From DATKZS01 sp035527835 [NCBI: bacterium] (GTDB lineage Bacteria; RBG-13-61-14), in NCBI GenBank assembly GCA_035527835.1, contig DATKZS010000224.1, positions 1 through 40,783 on the forward strand: 40,783 nucleotides of DNA. The letters run 5' to 3'. A program made the translations under genes and the position numbers. Below, in pieces: positions 32,027 to 40,085 of this stretch (within the stretch, counting starts at the first letter, position 1; every line of letters starts with the position of its first letter). The notes beneath the pieces were generated by a model. The model was not told the DNA's origin. It did not search any database and saw only the letters and a list, made by a program, of their open reading frames with translations.

Positions 32027-33421
32027 TCATGTAATGCACTGAAATTCAATAATAAATTTTGCTCCACCTACTGATTTTTCCGCCCTGATCTCTCCCCCGA
32101 AGCCTCGCATGATCTGGCGGCAGATGGAGAGACCCAGCCCCGTGCCCTGGCCCTTTTGCTTGGTGGTGAAGAACGGGTCGAACACATGCTCGATGAACTC
32201 CTCCGGGATGCCGGGGCCGGTGTCGGAAAATGACACGAGCAGCCGTTCCGGGTCGGTGCCCAACTCCGCCGCGACCTGGAGCCCGCCATTTTTCCCCGTG
32301 GCCTCGATGGCGTTGATGATGAGGTTGACGAAGACCTGGACGCACATGGTCTTGATGGCCATGACGCGGGGGAGATCTGGCGGCAGCTCGCGCTTGATCA
32401 CGAGCCCGGACTTGGCGAGGGGGTGGCTGAGGACCCGGATGGCGTCGTCGAGTGCTTCGCTTACGTCCACGCTCTGCATCTGGGTGGGCGGGGTATGGGC
32501 GTAGTCGAGGAGGTGGTTGACGATCTCCTTCATGCGGCGGGCCTGGGCCTGGATGGCGGCGGCCTTTTCGCGGTTCGGCCCCTGGGGCAGATCGTCCATG
32601 AGCATGGTCACGTCGAGGAGGATGGAGTTCAAGGGGTTGCCGATCTCGTGGGTGATACCGGAGGCCATGCGGCCGAGGCTGGCCATTTTCTCCTGCTGGA
32701 TCATCTGGTCGAGGGTTGTTTTAAGGTTCTCGGCCATGCGGTTGAACTGCTCGGCCACCGCCCCGACCTCGCCGCCGCCCGTTGTGTCAATCCTCTCATC
32801 GAAGCGGCCTTCCCCGATTTTCCTGGCGCCCTGGGCCAGCGCCATGAGCGGGTCGGTGATGCGCCGCGCGATCTGGACGTTGATGAGGATGGCGATGGTC
32901 ATGAGCACCAGCGCGGCCACGATCATGGCCGCCTGGATCCGGGCCATCACCCGGTCGCTCCCGGCCAGGCTGATCGTCACCTTGACCTCGCCGACGGCCT
33001 TTCCCGCCTTGCCCTCGCCTGCGCCTTCGAGGATGCCGATCTCGTCGCTGAACGTCTCCGGGACGATGGACAGGGTGTACGAGTAAACGCGCGCCGCGGC
33101 GGCCTGTCCCGACCGCTCGGCCCGCGCCGTCTTGCCGGTGTCCAGGGACTTGAACTCGACGGCTACGATCTCCGCCTGGCGCAGGGCATCGCGGGCGATC
33201 TGATCGAGCGCGGCCAGGTCGCCGGCGCGGATGGGCAACTCGGCCATCGTCCCCAACTGCTCCGCCACTGCCTGGCACCGCTTCTCGATCTCCACGTCAT
33301 GCGCCTGCCGCACCCGCTCGAACACGAGCACGCTATACACCACGGTCAGGGCCACGATCACGCTCACCGCGCCGGCGATCAGCCGCGCCCTGAGGCTTAA
33401 GCTGCTCCATGAGGCCTTCAT
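32027..33421 (-). CDS. Membrane sensor histidine kinase (NtrB-type core)
   Basis: 464 residues from ATG 33421. Two membrane segments (about 13-33 and 185-207) flank a periplasmic sensor domain. A HAMP domain (about 207-260) leads into the HisKA domain with H258 in GITHEIGNPLNSILLD. The ATPase motifs are complete: NLIINAIEAT (N), SDTGPGIP (G1), FDPFFTTK (F) and GTGLGLSI (G2). The ATG overlaps the binding-protein stop by four bases (ATGA), which fixes the start and implies translational coupling. It probably phosphorylates the response regulator encoded at 36426-37823 in the same locus. The signal may come through the adjacent periplasmic binding protein. Confidence 0.9.
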   Translation of the reverse strand: MKASWSSLSLRARLIAGAVSVIVALTVVYSVLVFERVRQAHDVEIEKRCQAVAEQLGTMAELPIRAGDLAALDQIARDALRQAEIVAVEFKSLDTGKTARAERSGQAAAARVYSYTLSIVPETFSDEIGILEGAGEGKAGKAVGEVKVTISLAGSDRVMARIQAAMIVAALVLMTIAILINVQIARRITDPLMALAQGARKIGEGRFDERIDTTGGGEVGAVAEQFNRMAENLKTTLDQMIQQEKMASLGRMASGITHEIGNPLNSILLDVTMLMDDLPQGPNREKAAAIQAQARRMKEIVNHLLDYAHTPPTQMQSVDVSEALDDAIRVLSHPLAKSGLVIKRELPPDLPRVMAIKTMCVQVFVNLIINAIEATGKNGGLQVAAELGTDPERLLVSFSDTGPGIPEEFIEHVFDPFFTTKQKGQGTGLGLSICRQIMRGFGGEIRAEKSVGGAKFIIEFQCIT

Positions 33422-34347
33422 GGATACACCCTCTCGAAGCGCTGCCGCGCCGGCCGCGGGACCTGCCACCCGATCTCCTCGGCCACCTTGGTGTTGAGCG
33501 ACCATGCCAGGTTTTGCGGAGCGAGGATGCCGATGGACGAGGGAGACTTGCCGACGATGATCTCGGCCCCCAGCCTGGCCGCCGTCTCGCCCTCCAGCCG
33601 ATAGTCCACCGACACCGCCAGCAGCGCTCCCGTCCGCACGTGCGCGTCCGACAGCCCGATCACCGCGACCTTCTTATCCAGCGCCTTGTTCAGCATTGAC
33701 TTCAGAAAATCGGGGCCGGGCAGCACCGCCGGGTCCGCCACCAGCCATAGCGCGTCTATCTCCTGGAGCAGGGCCAGAAACGCCGGGCCCGGGTCCTGGC
33801 CGGCGGCAACCAGCCGCGGCACCGCCACGTGGCCATATCGGGAAAGCGCCGCGATGATTGCCTTAAGCTCCGCGTCGTCCCGGCCCGCCGGATACAGCAC
33901 GCCCACCCGGAGCTTTTCCTTGCCCCGCGGCCTCACCGCCTCCAGCGCTTCCACCACCTTTCCCGGCGGCACGCGCAGGCTGAGACCGGCCACGTTCTCC
34001 CGGCCCGTGAGCCCGTGCCGCTCCGGGTAATAGACCATGCTGAACAGCACCGCCTGGCCCCGCCGCGCCGCGAATTCCGCTGCGGACGATCCGATGGCGA
34101 AGATCAGCCCCGGCGGGTCGGAGGCAATGGACGCCGCCAGCCGCGCGGTGTCCGCGTCCATCACCGCCACGTCAATCTTTCCCTCGAAGCGCGCCTTGAT
34201 GCCGTCAAGGTTCTCGCGATAGGGAGGGGCGTTGGAGGTGAGGATGCAAAGCGCGCGGCGCGGCCCGGGAATGATGGGTCCGGGGAAAGACAAGACCGCT
34301 GCGGTGAGGATCAGCAGGATTAGTCCTTTAAACTGGCGGGCGCGCAA
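33418..34347 (-). CDS. ABC-type periplasmic substrate-binding protein (TrpX-like family)
   Basis: 309 residues from TTG 34347. That start gives a clean signal peptide (RARQFKGLILLILTAAVL, cleavage before about residue 35), with GGAG close upstream. The longer in-frame starts (34491 GTG, 34461, 34422) read through a hairpin repeat (34360-34449) and yield a repeat-derived N-terminus (RIIDRINRIYRM). The mature protein has the two-lobe layout of the ABC_sub_bind family (LIFAIGSSAAEFA; LRVGVLYPAGRDD; KVAVIGLSDAHVRTGALLAVSVDY). No permease or ATPase gene accompanies it, so it more likely feeds ligand information to the kinase that overlaps its 3' end. The start is uncertain. Confidence 0.75.
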   Translation of the reverse strand: MRARQFKGLILLILTAAVLSFPGPIIPGPRRALCILTSNAPPYRENLDGIKARFEGKIDVAVMDADTARLAASIASDPPGLIFAIGSSAAEFAARRGQAVLFSMVYYPERHGLTGRENVAGLSLRVPPGKVVEALEAVRPRGKEKLRVGVLYPAGRDDAELKAIIAALSRYGHVAVPRLVAAGQDPGPAFLALLQEIDALWLVADPAVLPGPDFLKSMLNKALDKKVAVIGLSDAHVRTGALLAVSVDYRLEGETAARLGAEIIVGKSPSSIGILAPQNLAWSLNTKVAEEIGWQVPRPARQRFERVYP

Positions 34348-34359
34348 GCTCCGGAATTT

Positions 34360-34449
34360 ATTGACGGGATTAACAGGAGTTACCGGATTGCGTGGATGCT
34401 CCAATGGATGGTCCTTATTCATCCTGTAAATCCTGTTAATCCTGTCAAT
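34360..34449. repeat. AACAGGATTTACAGGAT hairpin repeat, copy 4
   Basis: ATTGACGGGATTAACAGGAG (on to 34388) faces ATCCTGTAAATCCTGTTAAT (34421 on, ending CCTGTCAAT), with the usual tail TTTTCATGATCTCATGGCGC. It lies between the receptor stop and the binding-protein start inside one apparent operon, so it may tune expression of the distal genes. Confidence 0.85.
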
Positions 34450-34503
34450 AATTCTTTTCATGATCTCATGGCGCCGCTTCGCCGCAATCACGGCCTTCGG
34501 GCC

Positions 34504-36426
34504 TCACCACCCCGGCTCCCACCTGACCTGCACGAAATAATACGGACTCACCGGCGCGTAGGTCGGCGCTTCAAAGTGTCCTTCCCCGCCGAGGTCCGAC
34601 GCCGTGACGCTCAAGGACAAGTCGTGGACGAGGACCAGCTCGACCCGCGCCGAGATGGTCCCGTAGTCCTTGATCTCCACCCGGTTTCGGAACGGAGCGT
34701 CAAAGTTCACCCCCGTCTGCGTGCCCACGTACCGGCCCCACACCGACACCCGCCAGCGACCGCCCGCGTAGTTTACCCCCGCGTTCGCCTTGTGCCGCGG
34801 CGAAAACGGCGCCGCGATGTCCTCGCCCTCCCGGTGATACACGGCCTCGTTGTAGCTGTAATTGGCCCAGGCCGCGAGCCCCCGCCCGAGCGTGGACTTG
34901 GCCTCAATCTCGCCGCCGTACGACGTGGCCCGGTCCTCGTTGGCGAGACCATAGCGCCGCACCAGGATGGACTGCGAATCAAGCTTGTAGATGATCAGGT
35001 CATGGATCTCATGGTGGAACAGGGTGGCGGAAAAAGACCGGCGGCCGTCCTGGTAAAAATAATCCAGGTTCCAGCTCGACACGCCCTCCGGCCGGAGCCC
35101 GGGGTTGCCCGCGAATTCCCACGGCGGCGTAAGCTGGTCCTCCCCGTAAAGCTCATATACCGACGGGCTCCGGAAGGCCTGGCCCCATCCCAGCTTCACC
35201 GACTGTTCCGGGCTCAGGATATAAACGATCCCCGCGCGAGGAGACACCACGCCCCGAAGCCCCTGATACCCGTCCGCCCTGACCCCCGTGGTCAAAAAAA
35301 GACGCCGGCCCGCGAGCGCGGCCTCGTTCTCCACGTACGCGCTCGCCACCGCCTGCCGGACCTCGCGTCGCTCCGCCGCCAGCAGCACGTCGTCCTGCAC
35401 CTCCCGGTGGCTCAGCTCCATCCCGAACACCACCACGTCCCACACCGCCGGCGAATACACGCCGCGCAACTCCAGGTCGGTCCGGGCAAACGTCTGATAC
35501 GGCCCGGAAGGGAAGGGCGGCGCATTCAGCTCCTGGTCCTGACCCAGGACCCGGAGCCCAAGCTCATACTCCACCCCGTGATCCCGGAACCTGCTGGTAA
35601 GCGCGATGAACGCTGACCGGTCAAGGGTGTGGAAAGAAGGGTAGAGGGTCTCGACCTGCGCATAACCGCCGGTGACCACCGGCGAGCCGGGCGCATCCGG
35701 CGCCTCGAACCGCCCCAAAGCCCGCCGCACCCACGCGCTCGCCGCGACCGGCTTAGCTCCCAGATCGTCCAGGAGCTGGTTCGGCACGCCCGCGCCCTTT
35801 CCCGAGAAACGGTCCAGGTCAAGGTATTCCGCGTAAACGCTCCAATGCCGCGCCGACACCCCGGCTTCAGCCGCGTAGCTGTCCCCGGTCCCCCCGCCGG
35901 CCCCGGCAAGCGCCGAATCAGTCCCGCTTTTCCTCGTGATAATATTGATGGTCCCGAAGAAAGCGTTCTCACCGTAGAGCACGGACCCCGGACCCCGCAC
36001 GATCTCGACCCGCTCGATCGCGTCAATCGGCACCGGGATCAGGTTCCAATTCACGCCGGCGTCGGCCAGATTGAACAGCGGCCTCGAGTCCAGCATCACC
36101 AGCACCTTGTTGCTCGAATACGAGTTGAACCCGCGGATGGAAATCTCGACGTTTACCTCGGACCGCCGCACCGCGTCAACGCCGGGCGCCAGCGCCAGAA
36201 CCTCCGGAAGCGTCAGCGCCCCCGAGAGCCGGATGTCATCCCGGCTGATCACCGTCACCGGCGAAGGCGATTCCTCCATCGTCTGCGGCCGGCGCGACGG
36301 GGTGCTCACCGTCTCGCTCCCGTAGAACAGCACCCCCTCCTCGTCCGAAGGCGCCGCCGGACTCGCCATGGGAAGGATGAAGAACAGGATGAGGATGCAG
36401 CAGAAAAAACTTGACACTCGGAACAT
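34504..36426 (-). CDS. TonB-dependent outer-membrane receptor
   Basis: 640 residues. A signal peptide (about 1-24, ending SPAA) precedes a TonB-box-like stretch (EEGVLFYGSETVSTPSRRPQ). The plug domain follows (about 45-160: SPVTVISRDDIRLSGALTLP, RGFNSYSSNKVLVMLDSRPL, ERVEIVRGPGSVLYGENAFF, GTINIIT), then a barrel of about 480 residues with the LGWGQAFRSPSVYELYG and NPGLRPE signatures. It ends in YYFVQVRWEPGW, aromatic at the terminus as outer-membrane barrels require. The start ATG shares one base with the response regulator stop (TGATG), and GAGGAG precedes it. It would import a siderophore, cobalamin-like or other large ligand; the regulatory neighbours suggest it also serves sensing. Confidence 0.92.
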   Translation of the reverse strand: MFRVSSFFCCILILFFILPMASPAAPSDEEGVLFYGSETVSTPSRRPQTMEESPSPVTVISRDDIRLSGALTLPEVLALAPGVDAVRRSEVNVEISIRGFNSYSSNKVLVMLDSRPLFNLADAGVNWNLIPVPIDAIERVEIVRGPGSVLYGENAFFGTINIITRKSGTDSALAGAGGGTGDSYAAEAGVSARHWSVYAEYLDLDRFSGKGAGVPNQLLDDLGAKPVAASAWVRRALGRFEAPDAPGSPVVTGGYAQVETLYPSFHTLDRSAFIALTSRFRDHGVEYELGLRVLGQDQELNAPPFPSGPYQTFARTDLELRGVYSPAVWDVVVFGMELSHREVQDDVLLAAERREVRQAVASAYVENEAALAGRRLFLTTGVRADGYQGLRGVVSPRAGIVYILSPEQSVKLGWGQAFRSPSVYELYGEDQLTPPWEFAGNPGLRPEGVSSWNLDYFYQDGRRSFSATLFHHEIHDLIIYKLDSQSILVRRYGLANEDRATSYGGEIEAKSTLGRGLAAWANYSYNEAVYHREGEDIAAPFSPRHKANAGVNYAGGRWRVSVWGRYVGTQTGVNFDAPFRNRVEIKDYGTISARVELVLVHDLSLSVTASDLGGEGHFEAPTYAPVSPYYFVQVRWEPGW

Positions 36427-37823
36427 CAGCACTCCTCGCCGCCCCGGAACTTGATCCCCAGCTCCCGCATCATGGTGATCAGGTGGCGCCGGCTCATGCC
36501 CAGCGCCCGCGCCGAATGCGTCACGTTGCCCTGGTGCGCCCGGAGCGCCCGCCCGATCAGCTTGCGCCGCGCCAGGCTTCCCACCTCCCGCAAAACCTGC
36601 TTGTAATCGCTTGTCTCCGCCGGGATCTCCACCCGCAAGCCGCCCGCGCTCCCGGAACCGCCGCCCCGAAGCTCCGGCGCCAGCGCCATCGGACCGATCA
36701 CCACGCTATCCGAGAGCAGCGCCGCCCGCTCGATCACGTTCTCCAGCTCCCTGACGTTCCCCGGCCACGAGTAGCGGCGCATTAACTCGAGCGCCTCCGC
36801 CGACACCTCCAGGTCCCCGCGCCCCAGCTTCTTCAGGCAATTGGCGATCAGCGGCTCAACGTCCTCCGGCCGCTCCCGGAGTGGAGGCAGGCTCACCGGG
36901 AAAACGCTCAGCCGGTAATAGAGGTCCTGCCGGAACCGCCCCTCCTTCACCTCCAGCGTCAGGTCCCGCTGCGTCGCCGCGATCAGCCGAAAATCCAGCC
37001 CCACCGGCCGCGGATCCCCCACCCGGCTGATCTGACGCTCCTGCAGCACCCGCAAAAGCTTCACCTGTAAATCAATGTTCAGCTCCCCGATCTCGTCCAA
37101 AAACAGCGTGCTCCCGTCCGCACGCTCAAAATAACCCTTGCGGTCGCCCACCGCGCCCGTGAAAGCCCCTTTCACGTGCCCGAAAAGCTCGGCCTCCATA
37201 AGGGTTGCCGGGATCGCCGCGCAGTTCACCGCGATCAGCGGGAGGTCGCTACGCGGGCTGTTGGTGTGCACCGCGCGCGCCACCAGCTCCTTGCCCGTGC
37301 CGGACTCACCCGTGATCAGGATCGTCGTGTTCGTCGCCACCACTTTCTTCAGCGATTCGATGAGCTCCAGGAAGCGCGGGCTCATGGTCACGATCCGCGA
37401 GAAGTCGTACTGGCTCTTCACGCCGCGCAAAAACTCCTGGTTCGCGCTGAGCAGCCGCTTCCGTTCCGCGATCCGGCCGATGACCAGCTCCAACTGCTCG
37501 AACTCGAACGGCTTGATGATGTAGTCCGTGGCCCCCAGCCGAAGCGCCGACACCGCCGTGTCAACCGACGCGAACGCCGTCATCATCACCACCGCGTACT
37601 CCGGATCGTCGCGGCGCAGCTCGCGCAAAAATTCGATCCCGTCCTTGCCCGGAAGGTTGATGTCCAGCAAAATGATGTCAAAACGGCCCTCCCCCAGCCG
37701 CGCCTCCGCCATCGCCGGCTCCGAAGCCGTAACGACCACGTAACCCCGCCGCGCCAGAATCTGCTCCAGCGACCGCAGGACCATGGGGTCGTCGTCAACG
37801 ATCAATATGGAAAATTCAGCCAT
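36426..37823 (-). CDS. Sigma-54-dependent response regulator (NtrC family)
   Basis: 465 residues from ATG 37823. The receiver domain (1-120) has the acidic pair DDD and phospho-acceptor D54 in IILLDINLPG. The AAA+ domain (about 140-385) has Walker A GESGTGKE (about 172-179), the sigma-54 contact loop GAFTGA (about 217-222) and Walker B TLFLDEIGEL. The Fis-type HTH at the C-terminus reads NVTHSARALGMSRRHLITMM. All elements for activating sigma-54 promoters are intact. It is the first gene of the receptor/binding-protein/kinase locus and has its own sigma-70 promoter a few bases upstream. A sigma-54 promoter lies at 31681 in this window. Confidence 0.94.
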   Translation of the reverse strand: MAEFSILIVDDDPMVLRSLEQILARRGYVVVTASEPAMAEARLGEGRFDIILLDINLPGKDGIEFLRELRRDDPEYAVVMMTAFASVDTAVSALRLGATDYIIKPFEFEQLELVIGRIAERKRLLSANQEFLRGVKSQYDFSRIVTMSPRFLELIESLKKVVATNTTILITGESGTGKELVARAVHTNSPRSDLPLIAVNCAAIPATLMEAELFGHVKGAFTGAVGDRKGYFERADGSTLFLDEIGELNIDLQVKLLRVLQERQISRVGDPRPVGLDFRLIAATQRDLTLEVKEGRFRQDLYYRLSVFPVSLPPLRERPEDVEPLIANCLKKLGRGDLEVSAEALELMRRYSWPGNVRELENVIERAALLSDSVVIGPMALAPELRGGGSGSAGGLRVEIPAETSDYKQVLREVGSLARRKLIGRALRAHQGNVTHSARALGMSRRHLITMMRELGIKFRGGEEC

Positions 37824-37841
37824 TGGCAATAGGATTAGCAA

Positions 37842-37870
37842 ATTATATGCCGTAATAAAAATTCGGCCAA
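37842..37870 (-). promoter_or_regulatory. Sigma-70 promoter of the regulator-receptor-kinase locus
   Basis: On the minus strand TTGGCC (37870-37865), exactly 17 bases, and a perfect TATAAT (37847-37842). The start would be near 37835, leaving a leader of about 12 bases before ATG 37823 with no Shine-Dalgarno. Confidence 0.65.
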
Positions 37871-37950
37871 ATCTCAGAGCAACATCCGGCGGGATGCCCT
37901 ATGCCAATTTATCGAGGCATTACAACTACCGGCTGCTTTTCCTTCCCGTC

Positions 37951-37998
37951 CATTACTTTATTTCCTTTTGGCTGCGACCAATTTACGAATAATAGAGG
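37951..37998 (-). repeat. 48-nt conserved core, copy C (inverted)
   Basis: Read on the minus strand it matches 39013-39060 at 40 of 48 positions (CTATTATTCGTAAATTGGTC, then GCA, then GGAAATAAAGTAATG). The plus strand of this copy ends a frame with ISFWLRPIYE and a stop, similar to FSNLVRPFYE and a stop on the minus strand of copy B. Confidence 0.65.
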
Positions 37999-38039
37999 GC
38001 CTGATCAGGGAAGGTAGAGACGGGTTAAAAAGTCATTCA

Positions 38040-38132
38040 AGAATAATGAACAAAGATATGCAGGATGAACAGGATAAGAAAATTTCGGAAGTTATCCTTG
38101 AAATCCTGAGCATCCTTGTTCTGAACTGAATC
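38040..38132. repeat. AACAAGGATG-family repeat, copy 3
   Basis: ATGCAGGATGAACAGGATAA is followed by TTATCCTTGAAATCCTGAGC and ATCCTTGTTCTGAACTG. Reverse-complemented, it lines up with the repeats at 145-213 and 25103-25170. Confidence 0.6.
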
Positions 38133-38193
38133 CTCACGCAACCCTAACCGAATCCTGACAAACTGACGCAATAATCAGAACCGGAAAAAGGAG

Positions 38194-38250
38194 TAAGACC
38201 ATGAAACCATGGAAATGGATAGCTCTGCTGGTTGCCCTAAGACCATGAAA
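38194..38250 (+). pseudogene. Remnant of a secreted-protein gene (signal peptide only)
   Basis: AAAAAGGAG precedes an ATG at 38201 that opens MKPWKWIALLVALRP and stops at 38246-38248. It looks like the first half of a signal peptide with nothing behind it. The 13-mer TAAGACCATGAAA occurs twice, at 38194-38206 and 38238-38250, so a deletion or duplication between short direct repeats may have cut the gene. Confidence 0.45.
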
Positions 38251-38599
38251 GGCAATTGAACCCCTTATCCCGCGGTGAAATTTCGGTTCTTCACGTTATG
38301 GAGTGGATAAGAGCCGGCCGCATGGAAACCGGGGCAGCCCACAGTCTCGTGTGGCCGCCCGCGGCTCCGCCCTGTCCCTCGGGGCCTGCGGAAGGGGGCG
38401 CGGGCACCCTCACCCGCGCAATTGCCCACGCTTTCACCCGCGCCTGGTTCATGCGCTTGCATCCCCGAAATAAAATTAATTTTGCTTGACAAGCCACGAG
38501 GGCGGCAGCCAGGAGCGATGACCCAGGAGCGGGAATCGAGGACATTTTCCAAAACCCTCGATCCTCGATACTTTTTTTCGCCGCGTCCAAATGCCCTGG
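38251..38599. other. Intergenic stretch without a supported gene
   Basis: A GC-rich part (38300-38450) with CGGGTGAGGGTGCCCGCGCC-like hairpins on the minus strand is followed by AT-rich AAATAAAATTAATTTTGCTT and a TTGACA (38487). Long minus-strand frames cross it but run straight through repeats. Confidence 0.4.
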
Positions 38600-38907
38600 T
38601 TTTAGGCCACACAAGCCGTTTCCCCGAAAAATTTTTGCCCGGCTCAACACGATCCATAATGCAATCCGGGCGTTGGCAAACCGTGGCCCAATTTTTGAGG
38701 CCCAGCGTCCGGGCCGCGAAGCCCCTTTCGTGGCCCAACACCCGGCCTCCCGCGGCCCAATGTCCAGGCCACCCGCGGCCCAGAAATAAGGCCGCGAAAA
38801 TGCCTCCGTGACCCAGCGTCCAGGCCACGGAAGGTCGCACCCAAACCGGCCCTCAAATTGACCGATCTTGACTTCAAACCTAATTTTTCGTAGAGCCATT
38901 CTCACCT
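38600..38907. repeat. Composite repeat with GGCCGCGAA hairpin array, copy B
   Basis: It begins TTTTAGGCCAC and ends TTTTTCGTAGAGCCATTCTC, like copy A at 20998-21292. The array units vary here (GGCCGCGAAGCCCCTTTCGT then GGCCCA; GGCCACCCGCGGCCCAG; GGCCGCGAAAATGCCTCCGT then GACCCAG). On the minus strand an ATG at 38899, three bases behind GAGGTGA, opens MALRKIR and runs into WPGRWVTEAFSRP, the same peptide pattern as copy A. Confidence 0.6.
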
Positions 38908-39346
38908 CGGAAAAATAGTGGCAAGTAGCCAGTAGCCAGGGTTCAGACCTCAAACCACAAACCTCAAACCTCAAACCTCCTCAGGCCCCAAACCTCAAAC
39001 CTTTTAAAGCCCCCCCTACTATTCGTAAAATGGTCGCACCAAATTGGAAAAAAAGTAATGGCGGGAGCAAAGGAAGTGACCAGTAGCCGGCAGCCCGTAG
39101 CCAGGGGGAAGGAAAAGGGGGATAGAGGGCGAAAGCGGAGTATGGTTTGTGGTTTGAAGTTTGTATTGGCAAATCTCTAATGTCGAGGGCCTGTTGCCCA
39201 AACCCTTTCAGCCCCAAGGGGGCGGCATTCTACAGCCCGGGGCACAAGCCCCGGGAAGATAGCGCACGTGATTTTCGAGCTCCGAAGGAGCGGCATAGCC
39301 CGGCGTTATGGCGCGCCTTCAGCGCTCAAAAAACTGAATTTTTTCC
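38908..39346. repeat. CAAACCTC tract, 48-nt core copy B and small hairpins
   Basis: 38945-39005 holds several CAAACCTCAAACC words; 39013-39060 is the conserved core in plus orientation. 39070-39115 has CAGTAGCCGGCAGCCCGTAG words, and 39140-39165 TGGTTTGTGGTTTGAAG closes the tract. Hairpins CCCGGGGCACAAGCCCCGGG (39236-39255) and AGCTCCGAAGGAGC (about 39279) follow. No gene supported. Confidence 0.55.
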
Positions 39347-39376
39347 TTGACAACCTCTTATGGGGGGGGGTACAAT
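39347..39376 (+). promoter_or_regulatory. Strong sigma-70 promoter of the interrupted gene
   Basis: TTGACA (39347-39352), 18 bases containing a run of ten G, and TACAAT (39371-39376). It points at the truncated secreted-protein gene at 39461. The long G run in the spacer is prone to slippage, which could change spacer length and strength. Confidence 0.6.
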
Positions 39377-39460
39377 ATTGCAGAACAATATATTGGAAAA
39401 ATTCCCAAAATTCTCCGCGCATGTGCAATTCCAACGTAATAAGGATTTAGGGAGGAATTA

Positions 39461-39563
39461 ATGAAGAAGCTTTTGCTATTAGCATTATATCCCTTGATTT
39501 TTCTGCTGCCGGTCCGCGGCTTTTCCGAAACCGCAGTTTATAATGGAACCTGGCTTGTCCCTA
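39461..39563 (+). pseudogene. 5' end of a secreted-protein gene split by the insertion sequence
   Basis: GGGAGGAATTA leads into ATG 39461. The first 34 codons encode a clear signal peptide (MKKLLLLALYPLIFLLPVRG, then FSETAVYNGTWLVP). The frame then enters the left end of the IS630-type element at 39564. The remaining part of the gene should lie after 40781, beyond the window. A strong promoter is in place, so a truncated peptide could still be made. The function of the original protein cannot be read. Confidence 0.65.
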
Positions 39564-39577
39564 GTGTCATGTCAACT

Positions 39578-39606
39578 TTGAAATGTCGTAAAGAATGGCG
39601 TATAAT
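39578..39606 (+). promoter_or_regulatory. Transposase promoter
   Basis: TTGAAA (39578-39583), 17 bases, TATAAT (39601-39606), starting inside the left end of the element. It is followed by AAGGAGGAACGCC and the ATG at 39633. Confidence 0.65.
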
Positions 39607-39632
39607 TCCTTTCTGTGGGAAGGAGGAACGCC

Positions 39633-40085
39633 ATGCCGACAATCAAGTACAAGGTGACGTTGGAAGCGGAAGAACGGGCGATGCTCCAGGAGATCGCCAC
39701 TCATGGGCGGCATAGCAGCCAGAAATTGCTCAACGCCCTCATCCTGCTCAATTGCGACCAGGGCCAGTTCCAGGAGCAGAGCTTGACCAATCAACAGATC
39801 GCCGCTGTGCTGCCGGTGAGCATGAAGAAGATTGATCGCGTCAAGCGACGCTTTGTGGAACAAGGCCTGGAAGCGGCGTTGGACAAGCGCTCGTCGGCGC
39901 GCCCCTGCCTGCGCAAGATGGATGGAGACGTTGAGGCGCATCTGATCGCCCTGAGTTGCGGCAAGCCGCCGCGGGGCCATGCGCGGTGGTCGTTGCGCTT
40001 GTTGGCCGACAAGATGGTGGAACTCCGCTACGTTGATTCGATCTCTCACGAAACGGTTCGGAGCGTCCTAAAAAAAACGAGTTGA
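39633..40085 (+). CDS. IS630 transposase, N-terminal part (frame A)
   Basis: 150 residues holding the paired helix-turn-helix DNA-binding region (LTNQQIAAVLPVSMKKIDRV, then KRRFVEQGLEAALDKR; and the winged second part ARWSLRLLADKMVELRYVDS). The frame ends shortly after VRSVLKKTS. The continuation of the protein is one base back, in the -1 frame, across an eight-A run (40070-40077). Joined there, the protein reads VLKKNELKPW, the expected family sequence, so this is one transposase gene and not an independent protein. Confidence 0.85.
   Translation: MPTIKYKVTLEAEERAMLQEIATHGRHSSQKLLNALILLNCDQGQFQEQSLTNQQIAAVLPVSMKKIDRVKRRFVEQGLEAALDKRSSARPCLRKMDGDVEAHLIALSCGKPPRGHARWSLRLLADKMVELRYVDSISHETVRSVLKKTS

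Noticed and set aside
38291-38974. 227-codon minus-strand gene
   Set aside because: It runs through the composite repeat and GC hairpins; only its repeat-derived part has a counterpart, and the two copies share no stop.
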